In this document: positions 32,371 to 44,261 of the stretch, piece by piece
Layout: each line of letters opens with the position of its first letter
Position numbering within the stretch: the stretch's first letter is position 1
Assembly (NCBI GenBank): GCA_028583605.1
Contig: CM053326.1
Span: 11,726,587 to 11,790,586, forward strand
Direction of reading: 5' to 3'
From: Dastarcus helophoroides
Taxonomy: Eukaryota; Arthropoda; Insecta; Coleoptera; Bothrideridae
Length of the DNA: 64,000 nucleotides
Made by a program: the position numbers and the translations under genes
The notes under the pieces: model-generated
The model's database searches: none
Seen by the model: only the letters and a program-made list of their open reading frames with translations
What the model was told of the DNA's origin: nothing

Positions 32371-32643
32371 TTATAATGGACACTCGGAAGACACACCACA
32401 CATATTTTGGCATTCGGTTCTAAAGAAGAGTAACGCACTTACATAGTAATTCGCACATCGTTGATAAGTGTAGATGCCAATGACGTAAAACCACGATAGA
32501 CCAACTAAAAGATACAATATTACGCATCGAGGGCGGAATCCACTTGGCGCGCTATGACGTAGGCAACAGAGTAAATTCAAACTTGAACTACGTAAAACTA
32601 TTACTAATACTTTTAAATAATACCTATAAAACATGATATTCAC
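32371..32643 (-). other. Candidate membrane-anchor exon, unidentified
   Basis: The minus-strand open frame starts at an ATG (32643). It includes a basic segment, SGFRPR, and then a hydrophobic stretch, CVILYLLVGLSWFYVIGIYT, that looks like a type II signal anchor. At YQRCANYY it meets a strong GTAAGTG donor (about 32441). This could be the first exon of a nested membrane protein gene or an alternative start within the sphingomyelinase locus. Its phase does not fit the known exons and I recognise no family. Confidence 0.3.
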
Positions 32644-32649
32644 TTATTC

Positions 32650-34480
32650 AAGCTACCCTTAAAATTGATACTATTGTGAACATTAGTAAACATGGAACAG
32701 AATTGCAGCAACTCTAAAATAGATATACATATTCATATGTTATAAAATAAAAAATAAATACATCAAAGCTATTTATTGAGCTATGCGTTTGTTGCATCTG
32801 GACAGGATAATAACAATTGTTGAAATTTTATCTTCTGTAAAATTTTTAAAACTTGACATCTAACAATGGCATATATTTAGTTTGTCATGCTTTACACAAG
32901 GACTTAAAAAACTATAACGTGTCTTAATAAATGTTATATTTGAACTTAATGCTTTTATGGTGATTGTAGTTGAACGGCAATTCAAACATTGTATATTTAA
33001 ATTTCAAGATGTTTTATTGACATCTGGGCACCTGGGGACTTGGTTTATTTATTACTTCCATAGTTGATACTGGATATTAGGGGGTGAGGAAACCACGTGT
33101 CAGCAACTGCAGGTATAGAGTATAGAAAGTAAATTTGCCTAGAAATGTCTATAATATGCATTTTATGCTAAAGTATATTTTAAATGAAGAAATTTTAAAA
33201 ATTATGCATTTTATGCGATTGTTTTTATAACCCCATATGCTTTATTTTATTATAATTTATCTAAAAAGAAAACGATATTCTTAATAATAAACAATATGCT
33301 TTTTACATAAAATCCTAATCTTAGTGATGAATCAGTATTCGAATTTCATTTCGAAAAGTAAAACAAAAAGTTGCGTTTTAAATTGTCTACTAATTGCTGC
33401 AAAATATGTTTTGTTCTCTTTATCAATTGGTCAGGAAACTGTTTCGACTATTTATGGAGAAAGTTATTATTTCAAAATTTTCTTTATTAAAATTCGGAGT
33501 TCACACTTTCAATGTTTAATATTTTGTGGTTTAAAGAAGAACCATTTAGAAAAACAATCGAAAATTTTCAAGAAAAAAACCTAAAAATTTACCATCTTCC
33601 GCGAAAAATAATAAAACAATGATAAAATAATCATTTTGTTTTTTCGAAAATTCGAAAAAAATCAATTCTGTGTATGAACCAAAAATCTGAGAGAAATGTC
33701 GAAATGATAAGCTGATTTTTTTTAATCTAATTTTTTTCCAAATTTTGAGGATAACTCAATAATTTTTGTATATATTGTAAATCAAAAATTTTAAAGAAAT
33801 ATCGAAATTTTAACATTATAAAAAATATTTTTTTAATAAGAGGTTCCTACGAAATAAATAACGGCAAGAGTTATAAATGATAATTAAACCAATTTTTTTT
33901 TAATTTTTAAAACATTTTTTTTATACAGTTTAAGGAAAACTAGATATTTTGTGTACAACTCGAACATTTCAGAGAAAAGTCAAAATTTCGTGATTACAAA
34001 TATTTTATTTATTAATATAATTAAATGCACCTACAAAATAAACAATTGCAAAAGTTACAAATTGTTTCTTAGAAAAAACAAGTTTGAGAAACTGCGACCT
34101 ATACATTTATTTATCCAAACTTCCATAATTCTTTTGATTTATTATTTTCTCAATAATCACAATATCTGTGATTTCTGTAAAATCACAGATTTTAAATCCT
34201 ACTTGCCACAAATACTAGATAGACAGCTAGTTACATACTATATATTATATTGTACATAATATATTTATGTAAATAAATTTAAGGAACGTGTACTCGTTTA
34301 CTACAGCATCAAATTTAAGTTATTGAATAGACTAAAAGTGTATTTTTCGTGAACATTTATTTGTTTACCTTCTTCCATTACATTTTTATATGTGCAATAT
34401 ATAAAATAAAAATTCCATTATAACTTATTTTAGAATTTATTTGCATTACAAACCAACTTCCCTATCCTAAGCAGTGGGCA
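32650..34480. other. Very A/T-rich intron, no gene seen
   Basis: Long A and T runs. A short perfect hairpin lies at 34164-34190, with 11-bp arms ATCTGTGATTT and a 5-base loop. No other structure is seen. Confidence 0.45.
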
Positions 34481-34489
34481 ATTTTGAAT

Positions 34490-34790
34490 TCCACTCTGTT
34501 GCTGACGTCACGAAATGAAGGCGCAAAGCCGGGCGAGTTTTGTTATTAGGAATAACAGGCACGACGTAAAACCGTAGGTCTCACACTATGGATGAATCGA
34601 TGAGAGAGAACTGTGTTAGACGCACCCTAAAGAGAGATGTATATAAAAGAGCACGTGATCCTTGGCAATAAACCGACCTTTCTAGGCTAGTATGCTATTG
34701 TAAAGGGCAAATATTTAAAGAAATATTGTGGAATTTTTGTTTTTCGTTTGATTGTTAATAAAATTTAATAGTTATGAATATTGAACCGTT
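34490..34790 (+). promoter_or_regulatory. LTR-like module with TATA box and poly-A signal
   Basis: TGTATATAAAAGAGC near 34639, preceded by a GC-richer stretch (CTGACGTCACGAAATGAAGG near 34492) and followed by AATAAAATTTAATAG near 34757. It looks like a retroelement LTR or a stray promoter. No second copy, ends or coding part were found. Confidence 0.25.
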
Positions 34791-35039
34791 CCACAAAGTA
34801 AGGGTGCGAAATGTCAGTTTGAAATAAATAACTTTTACGTGCGCAAAACAGTTTCGCTGAAATGAACAGAAACACTTTTTCGCAAAACAAAGTTTTCTCG
34901 AGAATAAAAGGGAATGACGCCTTATCTTTTTCCATTATACTTGGAAGGAACATGGCCTACAATATTAAAAAAATTATAAGAATCCGAGATTCTTAAATTT
35001 GACTTTGCTCTAATAAACCATGTTTTTTTTTTAATGAAA

Positions 35040-35370
35040 TTTAAACTATTTGATCAATCATTTCCAAAATCAATAGTGCTTTATTCTAAGTAAATTCGAA
35101 TTGGTAGAAACCTGAATAGCAATAATCAGTTAAGAACTGCGAACTGCAGCATGATAAGAGACATTCACACAGACTGACAATCCCAACTTAAAAGTATAAC
35201 AAAAGGTATTATCCTTTAGAGAAAGCTCTCTTCTAAACAAACAGCTACATTATAGATGATTTGGTGCAAAATTATCAGAGCATTTTTATGGCGAAATGTC
35301 GTATTTTTTTGGTCTTTCCCAATAATAGAGCAACAGTCGTGGTGTGCAGTAGGACTAGATTTATAAGGTG
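35040..35370. repeat. Dispersed repeat family R, copy 2
   Basis: Homologous in order to 17180-17560 (see that entry for the shared words). The two copies differ by many substitutions and small indels, so the family is old. Confidence 0.55.
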
Positions 35371-35379
35371 AAATATATT

Positions 35380-36120
35380 ATAAATAAGGTAAATAAAATG
35401 TAAAAAGCAAATAAGTCCAAAATATTATAGTAAAAATAAGTACATATGCAAGTAAGGATCTCAAACATGAAATTGTGAATACATATCTTTAGTAATTCAG
35501 TGATACCTATATGCCGACAGAAACTTTGTAATTTATTTAATTATATATAAAAGTATATATAATGATTGTGTTATTAGCCCTAACAAAATTATAATTATCA
35601 AATTTTAGTGAAATCAATAGAGCCGTTTCGGATATTACTGTTATAAGATTAAATAATATTTAACTGGAAAATCTTGTTAAAATCTGTGACAATAAAATTA
35701 TGTAATGAAGTATTTAATTTTGTAGATAAAACAATGCAGTTTACGTTCATTAAAATAGTGAAAAAACACAAGAAAATAATTGATTTCCACTTCAAATTCA
35801 AGCAGTGCCCATATAACTGCACGTTAATATTGAAGACTTTTACCAACGGTCACGTGGCAAACCTTCCGTCTTCTCAGTTCCTCTTATGACTCTAGTATAG
35901 AATTATTACTCTCTTTGAGTTTACTTCACGAATTTGTATTTGCTGGCATAGGCAAAACCTTATTCCATAGTGTCAGATCTATGCGTAAAACTCAACTTTC
36001 ATGATATGAAACACATTTTCACTCTGATCCTGTTGTGAACTGTTACATTGTGTAGCAATGTAAGGCTTTTATATTTTGTTTAGTCTTCATTTTTACTTTA
36101 AAATATGTGGTCATATAGGC
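35380..36120. other. Intronic sequence, no feature seen
   Basis: Short opposing open frames around 35650-35890 are A/T-driven and show no motif. Confidence 0.4.
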
Positions 36121-36180
36121 TCAAGGTGGAAAAAGGGCTTAAGCCCCAAAACCCCTTCGCCCCTTGGGTGCGCCCCTGCC
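36120..36180 (-). repeat. hAT-like terminal fragment
   Basis: On the minus strand, CAGGGGCGCACCCAAGGGGC and then GAAGGGGTTTTGGGGC form a typical start of a hAT-type or similar element. The sequence to the left of it on the plus strand has no matching end that I could find. Confidence 0.4.
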
Positions 36181-36189
36181 ATACCTTTT

Positions 36190-37520
36190 CACGTGACGGC
36201 ATGCGCGAAATTGACCTAAACTTGACATTGACATGATCATATCTCTTAAACTTTGTAACATGACACTGCTCGATTTATTTCCTTGATCCTCATTGACGCA
36301 GCTGTAAGGTTTGGGGAACAAGAGTGGGCAAAGTTCATTATCCACTTCTTATTTTTGGTCGAAAAAGATTGATTTTTAGACGAAGAACGAAATATAAATT
36401 GAATACTTTTTTGGTAGACAAAAATTGATTAGTCTAAATACGAAATTTTAAATGGAGGACCTTTTCTTTTAACGTACATCCCCGCATCGAATGGTCTAAC
36501 TTCTCCATGTCGAAAGTGAAATCTTGCGGTGGCAGACTGCCCTTCTTCTAGGAAAAAAACTCTAGCTACGTCAATGATGATCCTTATTGCAAATAAAATG
36601 TGTTGACAAAATTAAACTGTAGAATACAACACGAAACGGAACAGTTTCTCCTTCAGTCCAGGAGATTACCCGAATGAGCCTGCCAACAGGAGTATGGGAC
36701 ACGTGTCCGGTCAGATAGAAAAATGTTTAAAACTGAAGCTCCAAAAATTGTTCTCACTTAAAAACTGTACTATTACATTCAACTTTATAGAATACAGTAC
36801 TTGAAAAATTGTTAATTAAACTGAGATGAGCTTATCTAATCCAAATTTAGTTCTCTTAAATATTGAATTACCTGTGTAGAAGGTTATAATTTATAATAGA
36901 TATTCAATTAATGCGAATGGCATCTAATGCATGACGTAAATAAACATTAGGTTACGAATTATTTCTAATGAATAGAGTATCAAATAATAACACTATAGAA
37001 AAACAATTCCTAAAAATTTGTCATTTCAATATATTTTTTAGTTCTGCTCTTATTTATGGCACTTTGCCACTATTCAAATTAGTTAGGAAAATTACCAATC
37101 ATATACGCTGAGGGTTTTTACAAATCCACCGTTACGTTTTGAATATATAATTAATGTGTGATCAGTCCCAAATTAGCACAGAAACAAAAGTAAACAATTA
37201 AAAATTTGGAAACCTGCTCTTGAAAGCTACTTTTATTTTTAACAGCGACAATTGAACGAAGTGGAAGTATCAATGAAAAAATCTTGCTATAGTGAAAAAT
37301 GTTAATTTTTAAAAATCCACAATTCTAATAAATTAACTAACTTAATAATAAAGCCTCAGTCTGTGTTAATACTTCAGCTGAATTTGCTTTTTAAAATGAC
37401 GAGCGGAAGCATTTTCCACATTATACAATAATTATAAAAAGTCTTATGTATATGTATAAAACCCGCAAAATTTCACTTGTTTTACTCTAAAAAAAAGTAG
37501 AAACGATACTTAATATAAAA
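36190..37520. other. Intron 2 of the sphingomyelinase gene, no feature seen
   Basis: Mostly A/T-rich. A slightly GC-richer patch near 36470-36720 has no coding signal that I can support. Confidence 0.4.
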
Positions 37521-37532
37521 AAGTAACCATAC

Positions 37533-37648
37533 CTATCTCGATGAAAAAAATTATAAATCCAATAAGGCACAGATTTTTCTTATACCACACGTCCTAAAAT
37601 TAAAAACTTCATTCACCGCCAAAAAGTGCGAGGAGCATCACTTACCAT
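37533..37648 (-). CDS. Acid sphingomyelinase-like, start codon and signal peptide
   Basis: On the minus strand a good start context (CGAAGATGG, ATG at 37648-37646) is the last codon of exon 1. A 52-bp intron follows (37645-37594, GTAAGT to TTTTAG). Exon 2 (37593-37533) then reads DVWYKKNLCLIGFIIFFIEI plus one base, before a GTATGG donor. MDVWYKK-LCLIGFIIFFIEI is a classical signal peptide: short basic start, hydrophobic core. The spare G completes the first codon of 25596-25717. This fits a secreted or lysosomal enzyme. The 5' untranslated exon extends upward from 37649 to an unknown start. The next transposon-free upstream region (37650-37900) should hold the promoter. Confidence 0.65.
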
Positions 37649-37749
37649 CTTCGACTTGTGCTGCGCGAAGCACAATTAAAAATAAGTAGATGCAACAATC
37701 AAAATCTGTGGTTCAACATTCAAGGTTGTCAACTAACAGGGACTTCACT

Positions 37750-39480
37750 ATGATAATACTCAATGGGTATATTACGTTGAAGATTTGAACATTTTATTAT
37801 AAACATATTAAAGCAAACACCTGTCATTTTCTACATTAACAATTAGTTAGAATTGAAGGCGTATGTCTTTCTTTGCTATGTAATTATTTGAGATGAAAAT
37901 GTTAGAACGAATAAAAATCTATTTGAACTTAAATGTGTCGATATTGGATTTTATTGTAATGATGAGTGTGTTGTTTCATATGTTTGGTTAGCAAACCATG
38001 ACAATATAAAAGGATGTCCATTTGATTCACCTGAATGTATGTAATCTTTTAATGTATCCCATTATGCTGTTGATAAACAAAAAATATAATTTGTTAATGT
38101 TTCCTGCTTGGAGAATTGTTGTGAAAATGGCAATGATTATTTCGTTTGAACAAACGTAAATAAAAACATACAATAAAAATATTTTAATAAACATTAGCAT
38201 GTTTCTTGTCAATTAAATAATATTACTTATTTAAAACTATTTATTAGGTAACAGAGGAACTTATTGAAACCAAAAATAAAGTACATTTGGTTGAAAATTA
38301 GGATAACACCGGCAGATTTAAGGGTGTGCAACATGCGTTCCTCCACAAGAGCCCGCACCAAACTAGTAGATAGCGTTACTATTTGTAGTTATGGTAAATG
38401 TTTTAGGCGAAATGACTTTTTTTAGTTGTTAAAAACGGGACTAGATTTAGACTTGATAAGGTCCTTAGGTATTTCAAATATGGGGCCCTTTGTAAGTCCA
38501 GATATTACAGTGAATGACCAAATTATTAGAAACACTTGCAATTTTACGAAGGTTCTGACATTATAAGCTCTTAAAACGTAAAGTTAACTCATTCATTCAT
38601 TGTAAGATACACTGGTCAACAACACTGAAGTTTTGTCATGTTACATGAACGTCTTTTGTGTTTTTTAATACTATTAGTTGTCATTTAAAATAAACAGTTT
38701 TGAAATTTTCATCACCCATGACATTTGCTTATCAATGTTTGAGAAATGCTGGCTTTCCAGAAATATAACATAAAAAATGTAGGTACATTAGGAAGTTATA
38801 ATCTTTGTTTTTGTAGATTATTTAGCTTTTAATTAGTCCCTCTTGATCAAACAGTGGAAGTTAGTTAACACCCTTGAGTTTAATCTGCCTTGATAAAGTT
38901 TTTCGATCACCGGAATATCAGTTCTCATCACTTATTAGAGCCCCCAGAACCCCCTAATTCGTAGGAATAGTCAAGATATGTGTTCAAAAAATGAATCTTG
39001 ACCTCCATATTGCAACCCAAAGTTTTATACTTTAATAAAAGTTTTTAAACAAAATAGATGTCACTCTTTTGGTAAACCAAAAAATTTCCAATTAAATTCT
39101 TAAAGCATCTTCATGATGATTTTTTCAAAACATTTAATTTTTCTTTAAACAATGAGTCTTTTATTAATTTTCTTAATTTGTGGTTCTACTACTAATACTA
39201 CTTTACTTATTCGGAGGAATTTTTCTTTTAAATATAAAATCACTTTTTATTGCGACCCATACCTTTGGTAAGCCTAATTTGATATGAAGTGGTGGAGGAA
39301 ATATACCAGAGAGCTTTACAAGTGTAAATGCTTTACACTTTTCTATTTACAAATTGAAAATTTACGTGCAGGACAAACTTTGTCCTAATTGTAATTTTTT
39401 CGATCCCTGGTGTCTCATTTACATAAAAAGCACCCAAATTTTAATGATAAAAAGACTTTAAATAAAGAATTAATTTGATC
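37750..39480. other. Upstream flank of the sphingomyelinase gene, no gene seen
   Basis: A/T-rich. It contains ACACTGGTCAACAACACTG near 38610, which resembles a transposon end but has no partner. Confidence 0.4.
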
Positions 39481-39485
39481 ATGAA

Positions 39486-39520
39486 ATTATTATTATCATT
39501 ATTATTATCATTAAGGTTGA
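39486..39520. repeat. ATT-type microsatellite
   Basis: Interrupted repeats of ATT/ATC. They lie about 480 bp upstream of LINE ORF1 and echo the ATT tail at the LINE's 3' end, so they may mark the 3' tail of an older adjacent LINE copy. Confidence 0.55.
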
Positions 39521-39994
39521 ATGTGGTGCACATGATGCGGTATCTGCTTAATACGCACTGATATTATTAGTGAAATTAGTGTTGTTTAAGTGCTTACAAT
39601 TAAAATTTGCTTATACCAAATCCATCCCTTAATAACACTGTTAGTGAAAGTGATAGTTACTATCCTGTCAGTTGAAAATTTCGCTCTTTGCAACAATTGC
39701 ATGGCAAAGACAATATTTACGATTTAATCAGTTTATTTCTTGATATATGTTAATCTTCTATACAAAAACTTATCGCGTGGGTAATAATCTTCCTTTGAAC
39801 ACTATAACCTTATCCGCGGTCATTCTTGTTTGTCAATTCTGTCAGTCACCACGATTGGCCCCGTCGGTGTGAAGAATTGTATCCATGTTATTTCCTCCCC
39901 TTACTACATTAATATATTACTAATACCTAAATAACTTATTTTCAATTCTATTTGGCTCTGTTTTACGTATAAGTTTTATTGTTATATTATTAAC

Positions 39995-40650
39995 ATGCCA
40001 GCCTCGTGTCTTGCATGTAATGCTGCAGTAACTCCAACAACCCAATCGTTAAAATGCTCAATCTGTAAAAGATATTCACATGCCAAATGTCTAAATATAC
40101 CTACTTCTGAAGTTAGTGTCATCCTTCAAGAAAAAATAAATTGGGCTTGTCCGAAATGCACTAAACCTAAAAGCCCTGATCAACCATTATCCGCTGCTTT
40201 TATAAAAAATTTATTAAAAAACCAGTTTGAGTTATTAAAAAGTGACTTAAAAACCGAAGTAAGACAACTTATGCAGGACGAGTTAAAATTGTTGTATGAT
40301 CGAATTGATAAATTAGAGATTGAACTGAAGCTTTCAAAAAGGGAAATTGCTGCATTAAAGTAAGCGCAACCCATCGCAACCAGAAATGAGTCTTCCCTCG
40401 AGTTTGAGGACGTGATGCGGGAATTTACAGAAAGACAAAAACGGGCTAAGAATATCATCATCTTTAACGCAGAAGAGGAACAGGGAATTTCGAAGTAGGA
40501 AAGCTTAATTCGTGACAGGCGCATGGTATCGGATATATTGAGAGTTATTAATCCTTCTATTAACGCTGAAGAATTGGAAATACAAAGACTTGGTCATGCC
40601 AATACATCTTAGGCCCCTAAGAGTTATACTGGCTACTGATTCAGATGTCT
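39995..40650 (+). pseudogene. LINE ORF1, PHD finger and coiled coil
   Basis: MPASCLACNAA, LKCSICKRYSHAKCLN and INWACPKC form a C4HC3 PHD-like finger (residues about 5-53). A charged helix likely to form a coiled coil follows (LKSDLKTEVRQLMQDELKLL). A TAA at 40360 ends the first open part, but the reading goes on (SSLEFEDVMREFTERQKRAK, NIIIFNAEEEQ), with stops, into RVILATDSDVSKTIKLAK and up to the hAT insertion. PHD-bearing ORF1 proteins of this kind are nucleic-acid-binding chaperones of LINE particles. Confidence 0.8.
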
Positions 40651-40702
40651 CAAAAACTATTAAATTGGCTAAGAATTTGAGAAGCCATGAGCAATATAAA
40701 TG

Positions 40703-41400
40703 GATTAGACCAGAGGTTCCCAACCTCGTGCCCGCGGGCACCATGGCGCCCGCGGAACGATTCGTATGTGCCCGCCACTATTCGACAGAGACAGAAGAAG
40801 TAGAGTTAGAAATGTTGGGCCTTAAGAATGATATTTTGCTAAAATCCTTAATATCAGAGGACTTTTGGAATACAGTGGATAGAGAAATATTCCCATTTTT
40901 TAAAAAAGCGGCATATAAAATTGAATCATTTTTCGGTTCGACATATTTATGCGAATCGTTGTTTTCAAATATGAACTTAATAAAATCAAGATATAGATCT
41001 CGACTCACCAATGAGCATCTTTATGATTGTTTGCTAACAGAATTATCGTCATACTCTCCTAATTATGAAGCACTGGCCATTAATATGCAATGCCAAAGAT
41101 CACATTGACATATTGATATTATATTTTTTATAAAATGTTTTCTTTGTATTTGTTTTTTGTTTACTTTGTTTACGTTTTGCAAATACATTTCTCCGTGTGT
41201 ATGAAATTTGAGTAATTTATTATTTTGAAACATTTTTGTTTATTATTTATTTACAAATTATGAATATAAGAAAATAAATTAGGGAAAATGAGAAGTTATG
41301 GAAGGAGTTTGTAGATCAAAAATAGGTGGTGCCCGCCACTCTACCGATATTTTAGAATGAGCTCTAGAGTACAAAAAGGTTGGGAACCCCTGGATTATAC
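40703..41400 (+). mobile_element. Internally deleted hAT element inserted in LINE ORF1
   Basis: The element is 40711-41392 (682 bp). The left end CAGAGGTTCCCAACCTCGTG is matched by an inverted right end, which reads CAGGGGTTCCCAACCTTTTT on the minus strand. Target duplications are GATTAGAC (40703-40710) and GATTATAC (41393-41400), 8 bp with one mismatch. The LINE reading resumes directly afterwards (LSYDKTIKQQNAYKALKNEL). Confidence 0.92.
40711..41108 (+). pseudogene. hAT transposase C-terminal dimerisation domain
   Basis: The open frame runs TMAPAERFVCARHYSTETEE, ILLKSLISEDFWNTVDREI, FPFFKKAAYKIESFFGSTY, LCESLFSNMNLIKSRYRSR and LTNEHLYDCLL to a stop at 41108. FGSTYLCE-x-x-FS-x-MN-x-x-K-x-x-x-R-x-x-L-x-x-x-H is the hAT C-terminal dimerisation motif of the SCAND3/GTF2IRD2-like branch. 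Everything N-terminal (zinc finger, catalytic DDE) is deleted. The frame is open from 40590, so LINE ORF1 codons are fused in frame to the hAT end, giving a potential 172-residue chimera with no evidence of expression. Confidence 0.85.
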
Positions 41401-41631
41401 TTTCATATGACAAAACCATAAAACAACAAAATGCATACAAAGCATTAAAAAACGAATTAAATACAAGAACAGCTAATGGAGAAGTTAATCTTAGGATTGT
41501 TTACAACCAGGGCATTCCAAGGATTACCAACGGAAAGACTTTAAACAAATCCCCCCGATTACGAAATATTTTCCCTCCACACATACTATCAAAATGTGAG
41601 AGGTTTACGATCCAAAATTCTTTTGTTTTAT
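41401..41631 (+). pseudogene. LINE ORF1, C-terminal part after hAT
   Basis: Reads LSYDKTIKQQNAYKALKNEL, NTRTANGEVNLRIVYNQG, IPRITNGKTLN and ends FTIQNSFVL-stop. This is the C-terminal portion of the LINE ORF1 protein, in one open frame, showing that the part was intact when the hAT landed. Confidence 0.75.
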
Positions 41632-42316
41632 AACAATTTATCATTATGTAATTATGAAATAGTTGCATTAACTGAAACGTGGCTTAACTCAGATATACAA
41701 TGCTATGAGTTGTTTCCTAATAATTTCACAGTGTTTCGTAAGGACAGGGAGTATAGTTTTCTCAATGTGGCTAGAGGAGGTGGTGTCCTCCTCGCAATTT
41801 CTGATAAATTTCAAACCTCTGAACTTAATTTTAATCATATAACTGAAGCAATTCCTTTAGTTGATATTTGTGGTCAAAGTTACTTTGCACTCTAATGTAG
41901 TGATCTTTGTCTTGGTTGTTTATATACCTCCAACCTGTAGAGTTGCTGAGTACGAGCTATTTTTTGAATTACTTGAACACTCTAATTTTGAGTTTAAGTG
42001 TGACAAACTAATGATTATTGGTGATTTCAATATTAGAAACTTTAATAACCCAAATGAAAACTACTCTATGCCAATCAAGAATTTCATGCAAATTCAGGAC
42101 CTTCATCAATGCAATAATATATTAAATTCCTCCGACAGGCTATTGGACTTATTATTATCAAGTTTTAATTGTCATGTTCTGAAATCCACATTTCCTTTAA
42201 TTCCTGAAGATGCATATCATCCTGCGCTTGACATTAATGCTACTCTGTCTTGTCAACGGTTTATTAATTTTGATGTTAATCATCAAGGCTATCAAGCCCA
42301 ATCATTTAATTTTTAA
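41580..42316 (+). pseudogene. LINE ORF2, apurinic-type endonuclease domain
   Basis: YQNVRGLRSK, EIVALTETWLNSDI, RGGGVLLAI, then (after a frame shift near 41870) VVYIPPTCRVAEYELFFELL, KLMIIGDFNI, SDRLLDLLL and AYHPALDI. These are the ordered motifs of the AP-endonuclease-like domain (N of NVRG, E of TETW, Y-I-P-P, G-D-F-N, final D-x-H) that nicks the LINE target site. The final Ser-Asp-His is altered (YHPALD), and one frame shift breaks the domain. Confidence 0.85.
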
Positions 42317-42485
42317 AAAGCGAACTACCTACTGCTATATGACTTATTATCTAATATTGACTGAAGTATACTGGAAACATTTAATGATGTGAACATTGCT
42401 TGCTCTACCTTCTACGAAATCCTGACGAATACATTCGAATCTGCTATTCCGAGATATACACAGAAATCAAATTGTCGGATATGCT

Positions 42486-44054
42486 ATGCACCATTTCCAT
42501 TTAATAAAGTTAATAAAATTTAAAGGCAGTTTACACAAAAATTATAAGCGTACTCGCAATTCCAATGTATATGAGAACTTTAAATATTATAGAGCATTAT
42601 GCAAAAAAATAGCTGATCAATCTTACAAAGAATATCTCTTGAACGTCCAGAATAGCATTTCCAATGATCCTAAAAAGTTTTGGTCTTTTATTCAAATAAA
42701 GCATATATTACTCCAGTGTTTAAAAAGGGTACTACAACGCAAATAAGCAACTACAGACCGATTTCGCTACTTTGTAACTTTGCAAAGATATTTGAGTCGA
42801 TTTTATACAAGCGCATACATGCATCAATAAAAAAAATTTTATATCTGAGAATCAGCATGGTTTCGTTGAGAAACGATCTACTGTAACAAATTTAGCTTCT
42901 TTCTCTCAGTATGTGGCTGAAATCATTGACCGTCATGGACAAGTTGATTGACAGACTTTTAAAAAAACTTTGATCAAATTAATCATTTTATTCTCTTGCA
43001 AAAATTGCAACTTTATGGATTTTCAGACCGGCTGATACACTTTTTTATGTCATACCTAACAAATAGGGAGCAATTTGTCAAATATCGAAATTTTAAATCT
43101 AACACGTTCAGCCCAACATCGGGAGTTCCACAAGGCTCAAATCTCGGTCCTTTGATCTTTGTCTTATTCATCAATGATATTGTTTCTGTTATAAAATCAT
43201 CCAAACTACTTTTTGCAGATGACTTAAAATTCTTTAGTTCCGTATCTTCTAATAAGGACTGTGTATTAATTCAAAAAGACATTGATGCTGTTGTTAAGTG
43301 GTGCAATGATAATCGGCTTTCTTTAAATATATCTAAATGTAATGTTGTTTCCTACATAAGAAAAATCAATATAATCAAGCATGAGTATGAAATTAATAGT
43401 GTCATTTTAAGCAGATGTGAATCCATAAGGGATCTACGAGTTATTATGGATAGTAGTTTTAACTTTGCTTTGCACATTACTGAGGCACTTTCATCAGCAT
43501 ATAAAACATATGGCTTTCTGTGTAGAAATTGTAAGGATTTTAAAAACAAGAAATCTTTAGCATTATTATTTCAGTCGCTAGTACTAACACGTCTTGAATA
43601 TGGTTCCCTTATTTGGTTTCCAATATATAATACTCATATCACAGCGTTAGAATCAATTCAAAGGCGTTTCCTCAAATTCTTGTGTTTCGTTCAAGATGGT
43701 GTCTACCCAGCTAGAGGCTGTGACCATAACGTTCTTTTAAATCGCTTCAATTTTATCAGTCTACAAACCCGAAGAAAAACACATGGAATGAATTTCTTAT
43801 ACGGACTCCTCAATAATTGTATAGATTGTCCAGACTTACTTTCCAAAATTAACTTTTTGGTGCCAAGACAGAGTGCAAGATCAAAACAAATGTTCTATTG
43901 TGAGAATAGTCGTACTAACGCTATGGGCAGGTCTCCGCTAGTGATTCTCACAAAATATGCTAATGGTATTGCGGACAGTTTTGATTTCTATTCAGACAGT
44001 CGGGCCAAATTAAGAAGAACTATGGAAGAGACGTTTAGCCACATTTCCTTATAA
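42486..44054 (+). pseudogene. LINE ORF2, reverse transcriptase domain
   Basis: Parts: 42486-42720 (NVYENFKYYRALCKKIADQS, KKFWSFI), 42700-42886 in another frame (YITPVFKKGTTTQISNYRPI), and 42996-44054 (352 residues: SGVPQGSNLGPLIFVLFIND, KLLFADDLKFF, SLNISKCNVV, LARLEYG-like LTRLEYGSLIWFP). The catalytic F-A-D-D box (43216-43227) is intact, and the last 352 codons have no stop. Upstream parts have lost frame, and about 130-150 residues between FWSFI and ITPVFKKG are missing. Confidence 0.88.
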
Positions 44055-44222
44055 TTAATTTACTTTATTTATCTAATAATTAGTGTTTTCTCCGGGTAAT
44101 TATTTTGTATAATTGATAATTATTTATTTTTTCTTATGATCAAGTGCATCTACTCCAATCAATTTTTATTTTTTATTTTGTTTCTGTAATTGGGGCCTAA
44201 ACCCTGTTGAAATATAATAAAC

Positions 44223-44261
<39 letters not shown>
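44223..44261 (+). repeat. (ATT)n LINE tail
   Basis: About thirteen ATT units directly after AATATAATAAACT. This is the 3' microsatellite tail by which this LINE clade primes reverse transcription. Confidence 0.9.

Larger units (their letters stand above)
39990..44261 (+). mobile_element. CR1/Jockey-group LINE with two ORFs and ATT tail
   Basis: Plus-strand non-LTR retrotransposon: ORF1 with a PHD-type zinc finger (39995 to about 41631, interrupted by a hAT), then ORF2 with endonuclease (41580-42316) and RT (42486-44054), a short 3' UTR, and (ATT)n at 44223-44261. ORF1 and ORF2 overlap by about 50 bases. About 400-450 bp of the ORF2 region before the RT palm appears deleted near 42710, because FWSFI is followed almost directly by YITPVFKKG. 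The copy is dead but only moderately diverged. The exact 5' end and target duplication were not found. Confidence 0.88.

Noticed and set aside
38600..38660. ACACTGGTCAACAACACTG as a transposon end
   Set aside because: No inverted partner or duplication was found in the flanking kilobases.
40180..41011. Minus-strand open frames opposite LINE ORF1 and the hAT fragment
   Set aside because: Antisense shadows of clearly identified plus-strand domains.
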